NCBI RefSeq assembly: GCF_001655005.1
Contig: NZ_LXET01000020.1
Span: forward strand, 1 to 64,000
Length of the DNA stretch: 64,000 nt
Direction of reading: 5' to 3'
Source: Hafnia paralvei ATCC 29927
GTDB taxonomy: Bacteria; Pseudomonadota; Gammaproteobacteria; Enterobacterales; Enterobacteriaceae
In this document: piece after piece, positions 45,632 to 55,372 of the stretch
Layout: every line of letters begins with the position of its first letter
Position numbering within the stretch: the stretch's first letter is position 1
The notes under the pieces: model-generated
What the model saw: only the letters and a program-made list of their open reading frames with translations
What the model was told of the DNA's origin: nothing
Database searches by the model: none
Position numbers and translations under genes: made by a program

Positions 45632-45689
45632 AACAAAATCCTACATATTGCGGGGGAACGAACAGAAATACGATCCTCTTGCCCAGCAA

Positions 45690-45770
45690 AAAAAGCAACC
45701 CTAGGGGCTAATGTTGGCCCCGTGTATCTCGCTCTCTTAAACGATCAGCATTAACCCTAGGGGAACCAGC
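45690..45770. repeat. Palindromic MITE-like element, family B (copy 2, shorter)
   Basis: Read on the minus strand, it contains TTAATGCTGATCGTTTAAG, then AGAGCGAGATACACGGGGC, almost the same as the left half of the 162-bp element at 21926. It is bounded by CCCCTAGGG palindromes. It lies between the DUF4186 gene and the scsA-like gene. Confidence 0.7.
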
Positions 45771-45888
45771 GGAACAAGTGTCTATCGACGTCATAAACGT
45801 AAAGTTATTGCTAATGGCTTGTTTATCCTTACTTGCAAGGTAAGATAAGCCAATCTAATGTTTTCGGTTTTTTTAATTTTAGGGGTGT

Positions 45889-46269
45889 ATGGTTCAGCGG
45901 CAGCGTGTGGCCAAGTGGTTTTTAATTCTAGCTTGTCTGGTTGTACTCACGTGTACAACGCAGCGCATGGCTGGCATGCACATGCTTAGCAAATACCTCC
46001 CGACCGATGATATTACTGCGACTCAAACTGCCGTAGCGCCTCTGGGCGTTGGCAACCAAGAACTCCCCATTTCCCCCTGCGAATTAAGTGCTAAATCATT
46101 GCTGGCGGCGAATAGCATGGCGGTTGAACATTTGTTTTTCGCTCTGCTGCTGTTTGTGGCCTTGCTGCTTGAGCCTGCACGGCGTTTATACTCCCTTATT
46201 CCCCCGCCGCGTGCGGTTTCTTTACCCCGATTACGGGTGCATCTCCGGCTTTGCGTCTTCCGAGAATAA
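45889..46269 (+). CDS. ScsA-like small membrane protein at head of copper/thiol cluster
   Basis: The 126-residue protein has an N-terminal hydrophobic segment (about 10-25), a loop with MAGMHML (Met/His, possible copper ligands), then a second transmembrane helix (about 80-97) and an Arg/Pro-rich tail. Its place directly before scsB and its size match Salmonella ScsA and DUF2607/DUF2946-type proteins. Sequence identity is not sure from memory. AGGGGTGT precedes the ATG at 45889. Confidence 0.65.
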   Translation: MVQRQRVAKWFLILACLVVLTCTTQRMAGMHMLSKYLPTDDITATQTAVAPLGVGNQELPISPCELSAKSLLAANSMAVEHLFFALLLFVALLLEPARRLYSLIPPPRAVSLPRLRVHLRLCVFRE

Positions 46270-46321
46270 ATTACTGCGTTATTGATTGTTAACGTAGCAA
46301 CATTATTTTTGGAGAAAATCT

Positions 46322-48349
46322 ATGTACCTATTTTTGAGGGCGCTGGCGTTTAGCCTGTGCCTGTGGCTACCCGCATCTTGGGCGGCTGATAGCGGTTGGC
46401 TGCAAGACCCAAACAATAGCCATGCCCGCGTGCAAATAAGCACGAGTCAACCCGAGGAGGGTACCGTTCGTTTGCTGCTCGACGTGCGGTTAAGTGACGG
46501 CTGGAAAACCTACTGGCGTTCGCCGGGGGAGGGAGGTATTGCCCCTGAAATCAAATGGCAAACCTCTGTTGAACACGTGAATTGGCGCTGGCCAACCCCG
46601 CAACGTTTTGACGTTTCTGGTATCTCGACTCAGGGATATCATGGAGATACCGTCTTTCCGATCACGTTAAACGTGCCGAAAACGGCCACGAGATTACAGG
46701 GCGTACTTACCCTTTCAACCTGTAGCAACGTTTGTGTGCTCACCGATTTTCCCTTCGATTTAGATCTCACCCAGCCTGCACCGCAGGGATTTGAGCATGC
46801 TTTTACTCGAGCAGAAGGAACCCTGCCGCTAACTTCTGGCATGGTACATCAGGCTCAGGCCGGATATATCAAGGGTGAACTGCGTGTGAGTGCCGAACGT
46901 GAAGAGGGCTGGCAAAAGCCCGATGTCTTCTTTGATGTGCCAGAGGGCGCGGATTTTGCAAAACCCAGTATCAAGATAGAAGGAAAACGGCTCTTAGCGA
47001 CGGTGCATGTGACCGATGGTTGGGAAGGCAGTGCGCCTGATCTAGATGGTAAACCGCTCAGCATGGTATTTAGCGATTCAGGTATTGCTCAGCAGATGAC
47101 GATGGCTGTGAGTAACGTATTGCCAGCGTCGGGCTCTTCACCGCTAGGACTATCAACGGCTATCCTGCTTGCTCTATTAGGCGGCTTAATCCTTAACCTG
47201 ATGCCCTGCGTGCTCCCTGTTTTAGCTATGAAACTCGGGTCAGTGCTTCAGTTAGAGAACCGCGAACGCAGCGTTGTTCGCCGCCAATTTTTGGCTTCGG
47301 CCAGCGGCATTCTAGTGTCGTTCTGGGCGTTAGCTGGATTAATGACAGGGCTAAGGCTGAGCCAGCAAGCGGTTGGTTGGGGAATTCAGTTTCAAAGCCC
47401 GTGGTTTATCGGCCTAATGGTTGTGGTCACCGCTCTCTTTAGTGCAAACCTATTTGGCTTTTTCTCGATTCGGTTAGGGAGTAATACCACCACTCGATTG
47501 GCCACTGCGGGAGGTCATGGCAGCGGTGGTCATTTCTGGCAAGGCGTTTTTGCTACATTGTTGGCAACGCCGTGCTCTGCACCGTTTTTAGGAACCGCAC
47601 TGGCATTCGCACTAGCAGCACCGCTCGCCGAGCTCTGGGTGGTGTTTACGGCGTTGGGCATTGGTATGAGCCTGCCATGGTTGCTGATAGCCGCTTTCCC
47701 GTTTGTTGCCAAAGCACTGCCTAAGCCGGGACAGTGGATGAATCGGCTGCGAATTGTGCTAGGGCTGATGATGCTGGCGTCTAGCCTATGGCTAATTAGC
47801 TTACTTGCTGCACATACCGGTGTGGTGGTGGTGCTGATAATCAGCGGGTTGCTGCTGTTGGCTTTGCTGATCCTGACGGGGATCCAGTATGGCCGTCGTC
47901 TATTGTTAATTTGGGGCGCTGTTTTGCTACTACTGGCTGGCGTCGTGTTGGCAACGGGCGCGTTAACCGCAGAGCGTTGGCGCACACCTATGACCGATAG
48001 CGTGCAATGGCGGCCATTGAGCGAACAAGCGATTACTCAGGCGCTACGTGAGAATAAACGGGTGTTTGTGGATGTCACGGCTGACTGGTGTGTGACCTGC
48101 AAAGCGAACAAATACAATGTATTACTACGTGATGATGTACAACAGGCCTTAAACGAACCCGATGTTGTCGCCCTGCGCGGTGACTGGACCACACCATCTC
48201 CCGCCATAACTCAATTTTTGCAACAGCGCGGCGCTGTCGCCGTACCGTTTAACCAAATTTATGGCCCCGGTCTGCCGAACGGCGAGGTGTTATCCCCGCT
48301 GCTAGACCGTCAAACCCTACTCAACACGCTCAATAATGCTAAGGAATAA
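46322..48349 (+). CDS. scsB: ScsB: membrane thiol reductase (DsbD-like) of the Scs system
   Basis: The 675-residue protein has a signal peptide and an N-terminal periplasmic immunoglobulin-like domain with Cys pair (LSTCSNVCVLTDFPF). The central polytopic CcdA/DsbD domain has membrane cysteines in LNLMPCVLPVLAMKL and ATPCSAPFLG. A C-terminal thioredoxin domain carries the active site ADWCVTCKANK. In Salmonella and Proteus, ScsB passes cytosolic reducing power to periplasmic ScsC. GGAGAAAATCT precedes the ATG. The scsC start lies four bases after its stop. Confidence 0.93.
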   Translation: MYLFLRALAFSLCLWLPASWAADSGWLQDPNNSHARVQISTSQPEEGTVRLLLDVRLSDGWKTYWRSPGEGGIAPEIKWQTSVEHVNWRWPTPQRFDVSGISTQGYHGDTVFPITLNVPKTATRLQGVLTLSTCSNVCVLTDFPFDLDLTQPAPQGFEHAFTRAEGTLPLTSGMVHQAQAGYIKGELRVSAEREEGWQKPDVFFDVPEGADFAKPSIKIEGKRLLATVHVTDGWEGSAPDLDGKPLSMVFSDSGIAQQMTMAVSNVLPASGSSPLGLSTAILLALLGGLILNLMPCVLPVLAMKLGSVLQLENRERSVVRRQFLASASGILVSFWALAGLMTGLRLSQQAVGWGIQFQSPWFIGLMVVVTALFSANLFGFFSIRLGSNTTTRLATAGGHGSGGHFWQGVFATLLATPCSAPFLGTALAFALAAPLAELWVVFTALGIGMSLPWLLIAAFPFVAKALPKPGQWMNRLRIVLGLMMLASSLWLISLLAAHTGVVVVLIISGLLLLALLILTGIQYGRRLLLIWGAVLLLLAGVVLATGALTAERWRTPMTDSVQWRPLSEQAITQALRENKRVFVDVTADWCVTCKANKYNVLLRDDVQQALNEPDVVALRGDWTTPSPAITQFLQQRGAVAVPFNQIYGPGLPNGEVLSPLLDRQTLLNTLNNAKE

Positions 48350-48353
48350 CGCC

Positions 48354-49097
48354 ATGAAAAAGACGATGACAATGCTGATGAATACCGCCTTACTGGCAAT
48401 GACCATGCTTAGCTTCAGCGGTACAGCGGCACCTTTAACCACCGAGCAACAAAATCAGGTACGTGAATTAATTCGCGACACGTTGGTAAACAATCCACAA
48501 ATTCTAGAAGAGGCGGTAGCGGCATGGCAGCAACAAAGTGCTGAACAGACTGGCGCACAGTTGGGGAAGGTGATTGAGCAAAATAAAGATGCGTTATTTA
48601 ATGATGCAGCGAGTCCGCGTATCGGCGCTAAGAATGCCAAGCTAACGCTGGTTTCGTTCACTGACTATAACTGTCCATACTGCAAACAATTTGATCCTCA
48701 GCTTGAGAAGATAGTTAAAAAATATCCGGATGTTGCCGTGGTGATTAAGCTGCTGCCATTTAAGGGGGAAACCTCGCAAAGCTCTGCTCAGTATGCGTTA
48801 ACGCTGTGGCAGCAAAATCCTGCTCGATTTGAAGCGTTGCATCAACGGTTGATGTCGAAAAAGGGCTATCACACCGAAGACAGTATTGCTAGCGCACTCA
48901 AGTCCACGGGCAATGCCACGCTTAAAGTGGATGATAAAACCTTGGATGAAGTGCGTAGTAGCCTGCGTTTAGCTGACGTCTTGGGCGTTCAGGGGACGCC
49001 TGCCACGCTGGTGGGAAATCAAATGATTCCAGGGGCAATTAGCTATGAGGATCTTGAGCAATTGATTAAGGCTGAATTAGCACGGAAATCATCATGA
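48354..49097 (+). CDS. scsC: ScsC: periplasmic thioredoxin-fold disulfide isomerase
   Basis: The 247-residue exported protein has a signal peptide ending SGTAA, an N-terminal helical stretch (TTEQQNQVRELIRDTLVNNPQILEEAV-like) used for trimerisation in ScsC homologues, and a DsbA/DsbC-type thioredoxin domain. The active site is NCPYCKQF and the cis-Pro loop GVQGTPATLVGN. It protects against copper-induced thiol damage in Salmonella. Start 48354 has AAGGA eight bases upstream. Confidence 0.92.
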   Translation: MKKTMTMLMNTALLAMTMLSFSGTAAPLTTEQQNQVRELIRDTLVNNPQILEEAVAAWQQQSAEQTGAQLGKVIEQNKDALFNDAASPRIGAKNAKLTLVSFTDYNCPYCKQFDPQLEKIVKKYPDVAVVIKLLPFKGETSQSSAQYALTLWQQNPARFEALHQRLMSKKGYHTEDSIASALKSTGNATLKVDDKTLDEVRSSLRLADVLGVQGTPATLVGNQMIPGAISYEDLEQLIKAELARKSS

Positions 49098-49618
49098 TAA
49101 AATGGAGAAAATGGGTCAGAGAGCTGGCCATTTTTGTCGTTGTTCTCGCCGCATTTTCTTGGGGTATGGATCAGTGGCGAAAGCCAACGCCTCCGGAAAT
49201 TATGCATTTACCCGATGTCACTCTCATCAGTGGTCAAACAGTATCCTTGGCTGAACTGAGCGCTGATAAACCGTTGCTGATTTACTTTTGGGCCACATGG
49301 TGCGGTGTCTGCAAACTCACTTCACCTATGGTCGAAGGGCTACACTCAGACGGTATGAATGTGTTAAGCGTAGCTATTCGCTCAGGAGATAACGAACGAC
49401 TGATGCGAGGGATGACCGCCAAAGGCATAACCTTCCCCGTGGTCAATGATGAACTGGGACGTTTAAGTGCTGAATGGAACATTAGCGCGACGCCAACGTT
49501 CGTTATTCTTGAACAAGGGAAAATGGTGAGCAGTACCAGCGGATGGAGCAGCGCATGGGGAGTTAAGTTTAGAATGTGGTGGGCTGATGCTCGAATCTTC
49601 TCTAACCTCGCCGATTAA
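49094..49618 (+). CDS. scsD: ScsD: membrane-anchored thioredoxin-like protein
   Basis: The 174-residue TlpA/ResA-like protein has an N-terminal membrane anchor (about 9-26), the active site YFWATWCGVCKLTSP and the cis-Pro region NISATPTFVILE. It overlaps scsC by four bases. It is the last gene of the scsABCD-type operon, which gives copper tolerance in Salmonella; the same role here is inference. Confidence 0.92.
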   Translation: MIKWRKWVRELAIFVVVLAAFSWGMDQWRKPTPPEIMHLPDVTLISGQTVSLAELSADKPLLIYFWATWCGVCKLTSPMVEGLHSDGMNVLSVAIRSGDNERLMRGMTAKGITFPVVNDELGRLSAEWNISATPTFVILEQGKMVSSTSGWSSAWGVKFRMWWADARIFSNLAD

Positions 49619-49803
49619 TGCCTTTTCATCGACTTGATCATGCAGCAAGCTCGTTGAGACGGCGTAAAACTACTGTCCTGTTGGTCAGTGATACTGCGCG
49701 TTACCACAATATCGTTCATCAATTGCTTAGAGGGATATTGGAGGGGGTCGTGGTGAGCGTTGCGTTTGTAAAAGCGGATTGAAATTTCGATACGACAAAG
49801 GAG

Positions 49804-49842
49804 TTTAACCCGTCGATGGATTTAGCAAATCGACGGGTTAAA
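49804..49842 (-). terminator. Terminator of the 57-residue small gene
   Basis: A 14-bp perfect stem, TTTAACCCGTCGAT (49804-49817) with 49829-49842, ends in TTT on the minus-strand side just after the small gene's stop. Confidence 0.85.
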
Positions 49843-49848
49843 GGGAAA

Positions 49849-50022
49849 TCAACAAACTCTCCTTGCGGCTTTCACCATGGCATTTTCGGGTTCTTTAAAC
49901 ATTTCTTCATGATTGCTTGGAATGGCGGCATCAGCTTGATGACGTAATAGCATAAATAACATACGGCAGTTAGCGATGATGTCTTTTGCGTTGGATTTGA
50001 TACTGACAAGCGTGATTTTCAT
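49849..50022 (-). CDS. Uncharacterised small protein (57 residues)
   Basis: The ATG at 50022 has AGAGGA at a standard distance (seven to eight bases). The frame encodes MKITLVSIKSNAKDIIANCR and continues with a hydrophobic-amphipathic LFMLLRHQAD and a charged C-terminal half ending ARRVC. A strong terminator follows seven bases after the stop. Ribosome site, frame and terminator together support a real monocistronic gene. I do not recognise a family. Two Cys residues and no export signal are seen. An in-frame extension to 50070 lacks a ribosome site. Confidence 0.6.
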   Translation of the reverse strand: MKITLVSIKSNAKDIIANCRMLFMLLRHQADAAIPSNHEEMFKEPENAMVKAARRVC

Positions 50023-50132
50023 TTTTCGTTCCTCTATAGATTCCAATAAGTTGGGCAATGAGGAAAGCATACGCCATGAAAATTAGGAAAAGCTTAGGCT
50101 GTGTGAAAATTTGGCTCTATTTTAGTAAAGAT

Positions 50133-50162
50133 ATGCTCGCCCTCCAAGGGAGGAGGACGAGC
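50133..50162 (-). terminator. Terminator of the DMT transporter gene
   Basis: A 12-bp stem, TGCTCGCCCTCC with GGAGGACGAGCA (one G-T pair), and a six-base loop lie 12 bp after the stop on the minus strand. The T-tract is weak. Confidence 0.75.
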
Positions 50163-50173
50163 AAATACCGTGC

Positions 50174-51103
50174 TTACTCCGAGGTTGGACAGGCCTTTTT
50201 CTCAGCACTTTCCACGCTTTCAGGCTTTTTTTTACGAGCCAGCGGCGTCCGCAGACGCTGTGCAATCACAACCCCTAGTAGAGCAATACCACCGCCGATG
50301 ATGTGATAGCTATGCAGTTGCTCGTGTAGGAATGAAACGGCAATGATCGCGGTGAACACCGGCGTTAGGTTCATAAATATTGAAGCTTTATTGGCCCCTA
50401 GACGAACCACACCTTGTATCCAAAGGAACGGTGCAATAATAGACGCGGGGATCCCCGCAAATAATACCAGCGGAATATTTTGTGCATTCAAACTAACGTT
50501 ATCGGTTAGCAGGAAATTCGGCAGGAGTAACAATACGCCAAATACAATTTGAATATAGAGCGACTGCCAATTCGGTAAATTGATATTCCAGCGTTTAGTG
50601 AGCACACCGTATAGCGCGTAGGATGCTGAGGCGGCAAACATCATCAATTCACCCGAACCAATGCCGTGTGTCAATAGCTCTTGTGGGTTGCCACCGCTGA
50701 CTAACCAGACTAATCCGAAGAAGGACATTACGCTGCCCAACGCGATACCGACCGTGGGTACAATACGCAATAGCCAGATGCTGATAAGCACCGTTAGCAG
50801 TGGGATAAGCGAGCTTAAAATCCCCATAAATAATGCGCTGACACTGTGTGCGGCATAATAGGCCAGACTTTGGTATAGCACCATGCCCAGCAAACCCAAA
50901 ATCAGCAGCTTACCGAGATGTGGCCGAATTGCTTTCCGGTTACGGACAACGCCAGGCAATACAAAGGGAGTTAACACCAGTAATGCTAATACCCAACGAT
51001 AAAATGAGATGGCTGCGGGGTCGATAGCACCAGCAGAAACCTTACTGACAATGGCATTCATTGACCAAATCAGCACGGCAAAAAGTGGAAATAGTGCATT
51101 CAT
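50174..51103 (-). CDS. EamA/DMT-family membrane transporter
   Basis: The 309-residue protein has about ten transmembrane helices in two EamA repeats (VLIWSMNAIVSKVSAGAIDPAAISFYRW... in the first; LYGVLTKRWNINLPNWQSL and PVFTAIIAVSFLHEQLHSYHIIGGGIALLGVVI in the second). These are metabolite exporters/importers. The ATG at 51103 has AGAAG upstream. It is divergent from an AraC-type regulator, as are several drug/metabolite exporters (for example nimT/nimR in E. coli). The substrate is unknown. Confidence 0.88.
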   Translation of the reverse strand: MNALFPLFAVLIWSMNAIVSKVSAGAIDPAAISFYRWVLALLVLTPFVLPGVVRNRKAIRPHLGKLLILGLLGMVLYQSLAYYAAHSVSALFMGILSSLIPLLTVLISIWLLRIVPTVGIALGSVMSFFGLVWLVSGGNPQELLTHGIGSGELMMFAASASYALYGVLTKRWNINLPNWQSLYIQIVFGVLLLLPNFLLTDNVSLNAQNIPLVLFAGIPASIIAPFLWIQGVVRLGANKASIFMNLTPVFTAIIAVSFLHEQLHSYHIIGGGIALLGVVIAQRLRTPLARKKKPESVESAEKKACPTSE

Positions 51104-51190
51104 GATATTTCTTCTCAAAACATTATTGTCGACAACAGTGGCGACGAGCGTTAGTTTACGCGTGTCTGGTTTATTAGATATAGTGAAAAG

Positions 51191-51218
51191 CAGACAATGT
51201 TTAATGAAATCCAGACAA
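51191..51218. promoter_or_regulatory. Direct repeat in the DMT/AraC divergent promoter region
   Basis: CAGACAA occurs at 51191-51197 and 51212-51218, 21 bp apart (two helical turns), the usual arrangement of AraC-family half-sites. It is a candidate operator for the adjacent regulator. Confidence 0.45.
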
Positions 51219-51255
51219 ACTGAATTATCACTTAATGTTATTGAGGTGAAGAACT

Positions 51256-52032
51256 ATGGCTGAACAGCGGATTTTTCCTTCTGATGAGGTGAGTTCAGTT
51301 CGTAATCTGTTTTTTCGCTGTGAAGAAGTGAATGCGGATACAGAGTATTTGCCGCACCACCATCCGTGGGGGCAACTCATTTATATCCGAACGGGAGTTT
51401 TGGCCCTTAACGTCGGCGATCAGCGTTTTCTCGCTCCGTCGAAATTTGCTGTATGGCTTCCCGCAGGCGTTGAACACTCGAGCTACAACCGGAAACTCTC
51501 CCAGTTTCGAACCACTAACATTAGCGCTCGCTTATGCGCAGACCTTCCGGCGGAGGCCTGTTTGCTCAATGTTAGTCCTTTGTTTAACGCCATTGTGGAT
51601 AATTGCTTTGAGCGTGATTTGATATTTCCAGAAACGCGCGAAGATTTGAGATTATGCCGAGTTTTAGTCGATCAGCTTAAACAAGCCCCCGTGCATCAGA
51701 CTTACTTACCTTCCTCGCAGGATAAATTCTTAGCTCCAGTGCTGCGGATGCTCGAATGCTGTCCTTCTGATAATACGCCGCTAAGCGTATGGGCTCAGCG
51801 CGTATATACCACGGAGCGGACTTTATCACGCCGTTGCCAGATTGAGCTGGGTATGTCATTTAGTGAATGGCGTCAGCGGTTACGTTTTTTACACTCGTTG
51901 CCTTTGTTAGAGCAGGGGAAAACGGTGCAGGAAGTTGCACTTGAGGTGGGATACAGTTCTTCCTCTGCGTTTATCGTCATGTTCCAGCAGATCTCCGGTA
52001 CCACGCCTGAGCGTTACCGAAAAGTGAGTTGA
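51256..52032 (+). CDS. AraC-family regulator, divergent from DMT transporter
   Basis: The 258-residue protein has an N-terminal cupin (LPHHHPWGQLIYIRTGVLALNVGD; VWLPAGVEHSSYN) and a C-terminal double HTH (VYTTERTLSRRCQIELGMSFSEWRQRLR; VQEVALEVGYSSSSAFIVMFQQISGTTPERYRK). The HHHPWGQL block and size resemble NimR-type regulators that control a divergent exporter. Probably it controls the DMT gene in response to that transporter's substrate. Confidence 0.87.
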   Translation: MAEQRIFPSDEVSSVRNLFFRCEEVNADTEYLPHHHPWGQLIYIRTGVLALNVGDQRFLAPSKFAVWLPAGVEHSSYNRKLSQFRTTNISARLCADLPAEACLLNVSPLFNAIVDNCFERDLIFPETREDLRLCRVLVDQLKQAPVHQTYLPSSQDKFLAPVLRMLECCPSDNTPLSVWAQRVYTTERTLSRRCQIELGMSFSEWRQRLRFLHSLPLLEQGKTVQEVALEVGYSSSSAFIVMFQQISGTTPERYRKVS

Positions 52033-52140
52033 TCAGCCAATGCGTGCTGACTTATTTGGGCTCGCTTCGCTTTTGGTGGCAAAATAGTAGTTCAATCATT
52101 TTCTTATTTACGCAGTGCTGAGCACCGGCGGGAGAAACAC

Positions 52141-53268
52141 GTGAAAATTCTGGTCGATGAAAACATGCCTTATGCGGGCGAACTGTTTAGCCGTTTAGGG
52201 GCCGTACAAGCGGTGCGTGGGCGTCCGTTGCCTGCAGAAGCACTAGTGGGTGCGGATGCGCTGATGGTGCGTTCGGTGACTAAAGTGAACGCAGACTTAC
52301 TGAGTGGCACGAGTGTGCGTTTTGTTGGCACCGCCACGGCTGGCACCGATCACGTTGATGACCGCTGGTTAAGCGAGCAGGGTATTGGTTTTTCGGCGGC
52401 TCCCGGCTGTAATGCGATAGCGGTAGTGGAGTACGTGTTTTCGTCTTTAATGATGCTGGCCGAACGCGATGGTTTTGACCTGCGAGATAAAACCGTTGGT
52501 ATCGTCGGCGTAGGTAATGTCGGGTCTCGTTTGAATAACCGACTCAAGGCTTTAGGTGTGCAAACGCTGTTGTGCGATCCTCCTCGTGCGGCTAGAGGCG
52601 ATGTTGAAACTTTTTATCCCTTAGATAAGTTGGTGCAGGACGCCGATATCCTGACTTTCCACACGCCGCTGAATAAAACCGGTAGTGATAAAACGCTGCA
52701 TCTCGTTGATGCCGACTTGCTCGCTGTATTACCTGACAATCGTATTTTGATTAACGCGGCGCGTGGCCCTATTGTCGATAACTCTGCTTTGCTAGCGGCG
52801 CTGAAAAACGGTAAAAAGCTGAGTGTAATTTTGGACGTGTGGGAACCCGAGCCTGAGTTGTCATTAGAGCTGTTGGATCTGGTTGATATCGGTACGCCGC
52901 ATATCGCTGGTTACAGCTTAGAAGGTAAAGCCCGCGGCACGACTCAGGTGTTTGAAGCCTACAGCGAATTTTTAGGGCAGCCGCAACACGTTGCTTTAAG
53001 CGAGCTCCTACCTGTGCCGGAAATTGCTAGCGTACGTGTTCATGGCGCATTGGATCAGGCAAAACTCAAACGTCTGATGCATCTGGTGTATGATGTGCGC
53101 CGCGATGATGCTCCGCTGCGTCGTGTGGCGGGGCAGGCTGGCGAATTTGATCGCTTGCGTAAACATTATCAAGAACGCCGCGAGTGGTCTTCACTGTGCG
53201 TCCTATGTGACGACAGCGTGAGCGTTGAGCTACTGAGAGCGCTAGGATTTAGCGCTGAACTGGCCTAG
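52141..53268 (+). CDS. pdxB: Erythronate-4-phosphate dehydrogenase PdxB (GTG start)
   Basis: The 375-residue D-2-hydroxyacid dehydrogenase carries out the second step of pyridoxal phosphate synthesis. Seen: NAD motif [13 protein letters not shown], catalytic Arg in [15 protein letters not shown], Glu/His region in [14 protein letters not shown], and the PdxB-type C-terminal dimer domain. GTG at 52141 has GGGAG six bases upstream. usg and truA follow in the E. coli order. Confidence 0.96.
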   Translation: MKILVDENMPYAGELFSRLGAVQAVRGRPLPAEALVGADALMVRSVTKVNADLLSGTSVRFVGTATAGTDHVDDRWLSEQGIGFSAAPGCNAIAVVEYVFSSLMMLAERDGFDLRDKTVGIVGVGNVGSRLNNRLKALGVQTLLCDPPRAARGDVETFYPLDKLVQDADILTFHTPLNKTGSDKTLHLVDADLLAVLPDNRILINAARGPIVDNSALLAALKNGKKLSVILDVWEPEPELSLELLDLVDIGTPHIAGYSLEGKARGTTQVFEAYSEFLGQPQHVALSELLPVPEIASVRVHGALDQAKLKRLMHLVYDVRRDDAPLRRVAGQAGEFDRLRKHYQERREWSSLCVLCDDSVSVELLRALGFSAELA

Positions 53269-53377
53269 CCGACGGCGATGGCCTCATCCCTTTATTGGGG
53301 ATAAAAAAACCGGTACTGAAACGTTATCTAAGGTTTGGCTAAGCTTCATCGACTAATTTTGAACTAAGGTTTTTTCC

Positions 53378-53414
53378 AGCGCCCGTTTTGCTTACTTAAG
53401 TGATGTCGGGCGCT
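53378..53414 (+). terminator. Hairpin between pdxB and usg
   Basis: AGCGCCCG pairs with CGGGCGCT across a 21-base loop, followed by CTGTATTTTTG. Perhaps a partial terminator ending 26 bp before usg. Confidence 0.5.
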
Positions 53415-53440
53415 CTGTATTTTTGCTTTGGGAGAAGAAC

Positions 53441-54451
53441 ATGACTGACGGCTGGAATATCGCCTTATTAGGAGCAACCGGTGCTGTAGGCAGCGCACTG
53501 TTGGAACAGTTGGCGGAACGAGAATTCCCTGTGGGTGAACTATTCCCATTGGCTAGCGAACGTAGCGCGGGTGAATCCATTCGCTTTAACGGTAAACAAA
53601 TTCTGGTAGAAAACGCCGCTGAGTTTGACTGGTCACAAGTGCAACTTGCGTTCTTTGTCGCGGGGACGGAAGCGTCTCTGCGCTATGCGGAAGAGGCGGG
53701 TAATGCAGGCTGTCTGGTCATTGATAGTAGCGATGCCTTTGCTATGGAGCACGATGTTCCTTTGGTTGTGCCAAGCGTTAATCCACAGGCGCTGTCAGAG
53801 TATCGCAACCGCAATCTGGTCGTAGTGGCCGATAGCCTCGTTAGCCAATTGTTAACCGCAATTCGCCCGTTGACCGATGAGGCCGGCTTGGCACGCATTC
53901 ATGTCACGAGCCTGCTATCGGCTTCCGCCCACGGTAAAGCTGCGGTAGACGAGTTAGCCGGACAGAGCGCGCGTTTGCTGAATGGTATTCCATTCGAACC
54001 TGGTTTATTCCAGAAACAACTGGCATTTAACCTGCTCCCTCTGGTATCTGATGCTCAGGGTAGCGTGCGTGAAGAGCGCCGTGTGGTTGATCAGGTTCGT
54101 AAAGTTCTACAGGATGAAAGCCTACCGATGTCGGTGAGCGTCATTCAGTCTCCGGTATTCTATGGTCACGCTCAGACCGTACATATTGAGACTCAACGCC
54201 CGATATCTGCTGAAGAAGCACGCGATGTTTTCGGTCGTTTAGAGAGTATCGAACTCAGCGAAGAGAATGATTATCCAACGCAGGTGGGGGATGCTTCTGG
54301 CAACCCACTGTTGAGCATCGGCTGTGTGCGTAATGACTATGGTTCCCCTGATGTCGTGCAGTTCTGGTCAGTCGCGGATAACGTGCGTTTTGGTGGTGCT
54401 TTGATGGCTATCGAGACTGCGGAGCGCCTGATTCAGGAGTACATGTACTAA
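53441..54451 (+). CDS. usg: Usg, aspartate-semialdehyde dehydrogenase-like protein
   Basis: The 336-residue protein has the ASD fold (N-terminal [47 protein letters not shown]), like E. coli Usg. The catalytic Cys of true ASDs does not appear in the expected place: the block reads [11 protein letters not shown] where ASD has a Cys-Thr-Thr-like motif. It is therefore probably not an active dehydrogenase. GGGAG precedes the ATG at 53441. It overlaps truA by one base (TAATG). Confidence 0.94.
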   Translation: MTDGWNIALLGATGAVGSALLEQLAEREFPVGELFPLASERSAGESIRFNGKQILVENAAEFDWSQVQLAFFVAGTEASLRYAEEAGNAGCLVIDSSDAFAMEHDVPLVVPSVNPQALSEYRNRNLVVVADSLVSQLLTAIRPLTDEAGLARIHVTSLLSASAHGKAAVDELAGQSARLLNGIPFEPGLFQKQLAFNLLPLVSDAQGSVREERRVVDQVRKVLQDESLPMSVSVIQSPVFYGHAQTVHIETQRPISAEEARDVFGRLESIELSEENDYPTQVGDASGNPLLSIGCVRNDYGSPDVVQFWSVADNVRFGGALMAIETAERLIQEYMY

Positions 54452-55308
54452 TGTCTGAAGCGTCAATCTCCGGCGAGTTGATACCCATGACAGAATCTGA
54501 GGTTCTGTCTGCGAAGCCTGTGTACAAGATAGCCCTCGGCATTGAATATGACGGCAGTCAGTATGCTGGATGGCAGCGTCAGTCGGACGCCCCGAGCGTG
54601 CAAGAGTGCTTAGAGAAGGCGTTGAGCAAAGTGGCCTGTGAGCCCATTACGGTATCCTGCGCCGGTCGAACCGACGCCGGTGTGCATGCGACAGGGCAAG
54701 TGGTGCATTTCGAAACACATGTGGCGCGGAAAGACGCGGCATGGACAATGGGCGTGAATACGCACATGCCGAAAGATATCGCTGTACGTTGGGTAAAAAG
54801 CGTCAGTGAGGATTTTCATGCGCGATTTAGCGCTACGGCTCGCCGTTATCGTTATGTCATCTACAATCATCGCTATCGTCAGGCGGTTTTGCAAAATGGG
54901 CTGACTCATTTTTACCATCATTTGGACGCTGAACGCATGGAGCGGGCAGGGCAGGCGTTGCTGGGAGAGAATGATTTTACCTCTTTCCGCGCGTCACAAT
55001 GCCAGTCGCGCACGCCGTGGCGAAATGTGTCACATCTGAAGGTCACCCGTTTGGGCGATTACGTGATCGTAGACATCAAAGCCAACGCTTTTGTGCACCA
55101 CATGGTGCGTAATATCGTGGGGAGCTTGATGGAGATTGGCTGTGGTAATCAGCCTGAAAGCTGGATGGCCGAGCTGCTGGCGGCGAAAGATCGTAAGCTG
55201 GCGGCGGCAACGGCCAAAGCGGCGGGTCTTTATCTGGTTTCAGTTGATTACCCTGAGCACTTTGATTTGCCAAAGGTTTCGATGGGGCCGCTGTTTCTCG
55301 CTGACTAA
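54451..55308 (+). CDS. truA: tRNA pseudouridine(38-40) synthase TruA
   Basis: The 285-residue enzyme has the catalytic Asp in [30 protein letters not shown] and [20 protein letters not shown]. It is about 15 residues longer than E. coli TruA at the N-terminus ([17 protein letters not shown]). An internal ATG at 54487 would give the classical length, but translational coupling to usg at TAATG favours 54451. Confidence 0.95.
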   Translation: MSEASISGELIPMTESEVLSAKPVYKIALGIEYDGSQYAGWQRQSDAPSVQECLEKALSKVACEPITVSCAGRTDAGVHATGQVVHFETHVARKDAAWTMGVNTHMPKDIAVRWVKSVSEDFHARFSATARRYRYVIYNHRYRQAVLQNGLTHFYHHLDAERMERAGQALLGENDFTSFRASQCQSRTPWRNVSHLKVTRLGDYVIVDIKANAFVHHMVRNIVGSLMEIGCGNQPESWMAELLAAKDRKLAAATAKAAGLYLVSVDYPEHFDLPKVSMGPLFLAD

Positions 55309-55372
55309 ATGTGGTGGCTTAGATTTTTAGCTGGTGGAATTGACCAGCACTGTTTATGGAGAGTGAAGTGCC

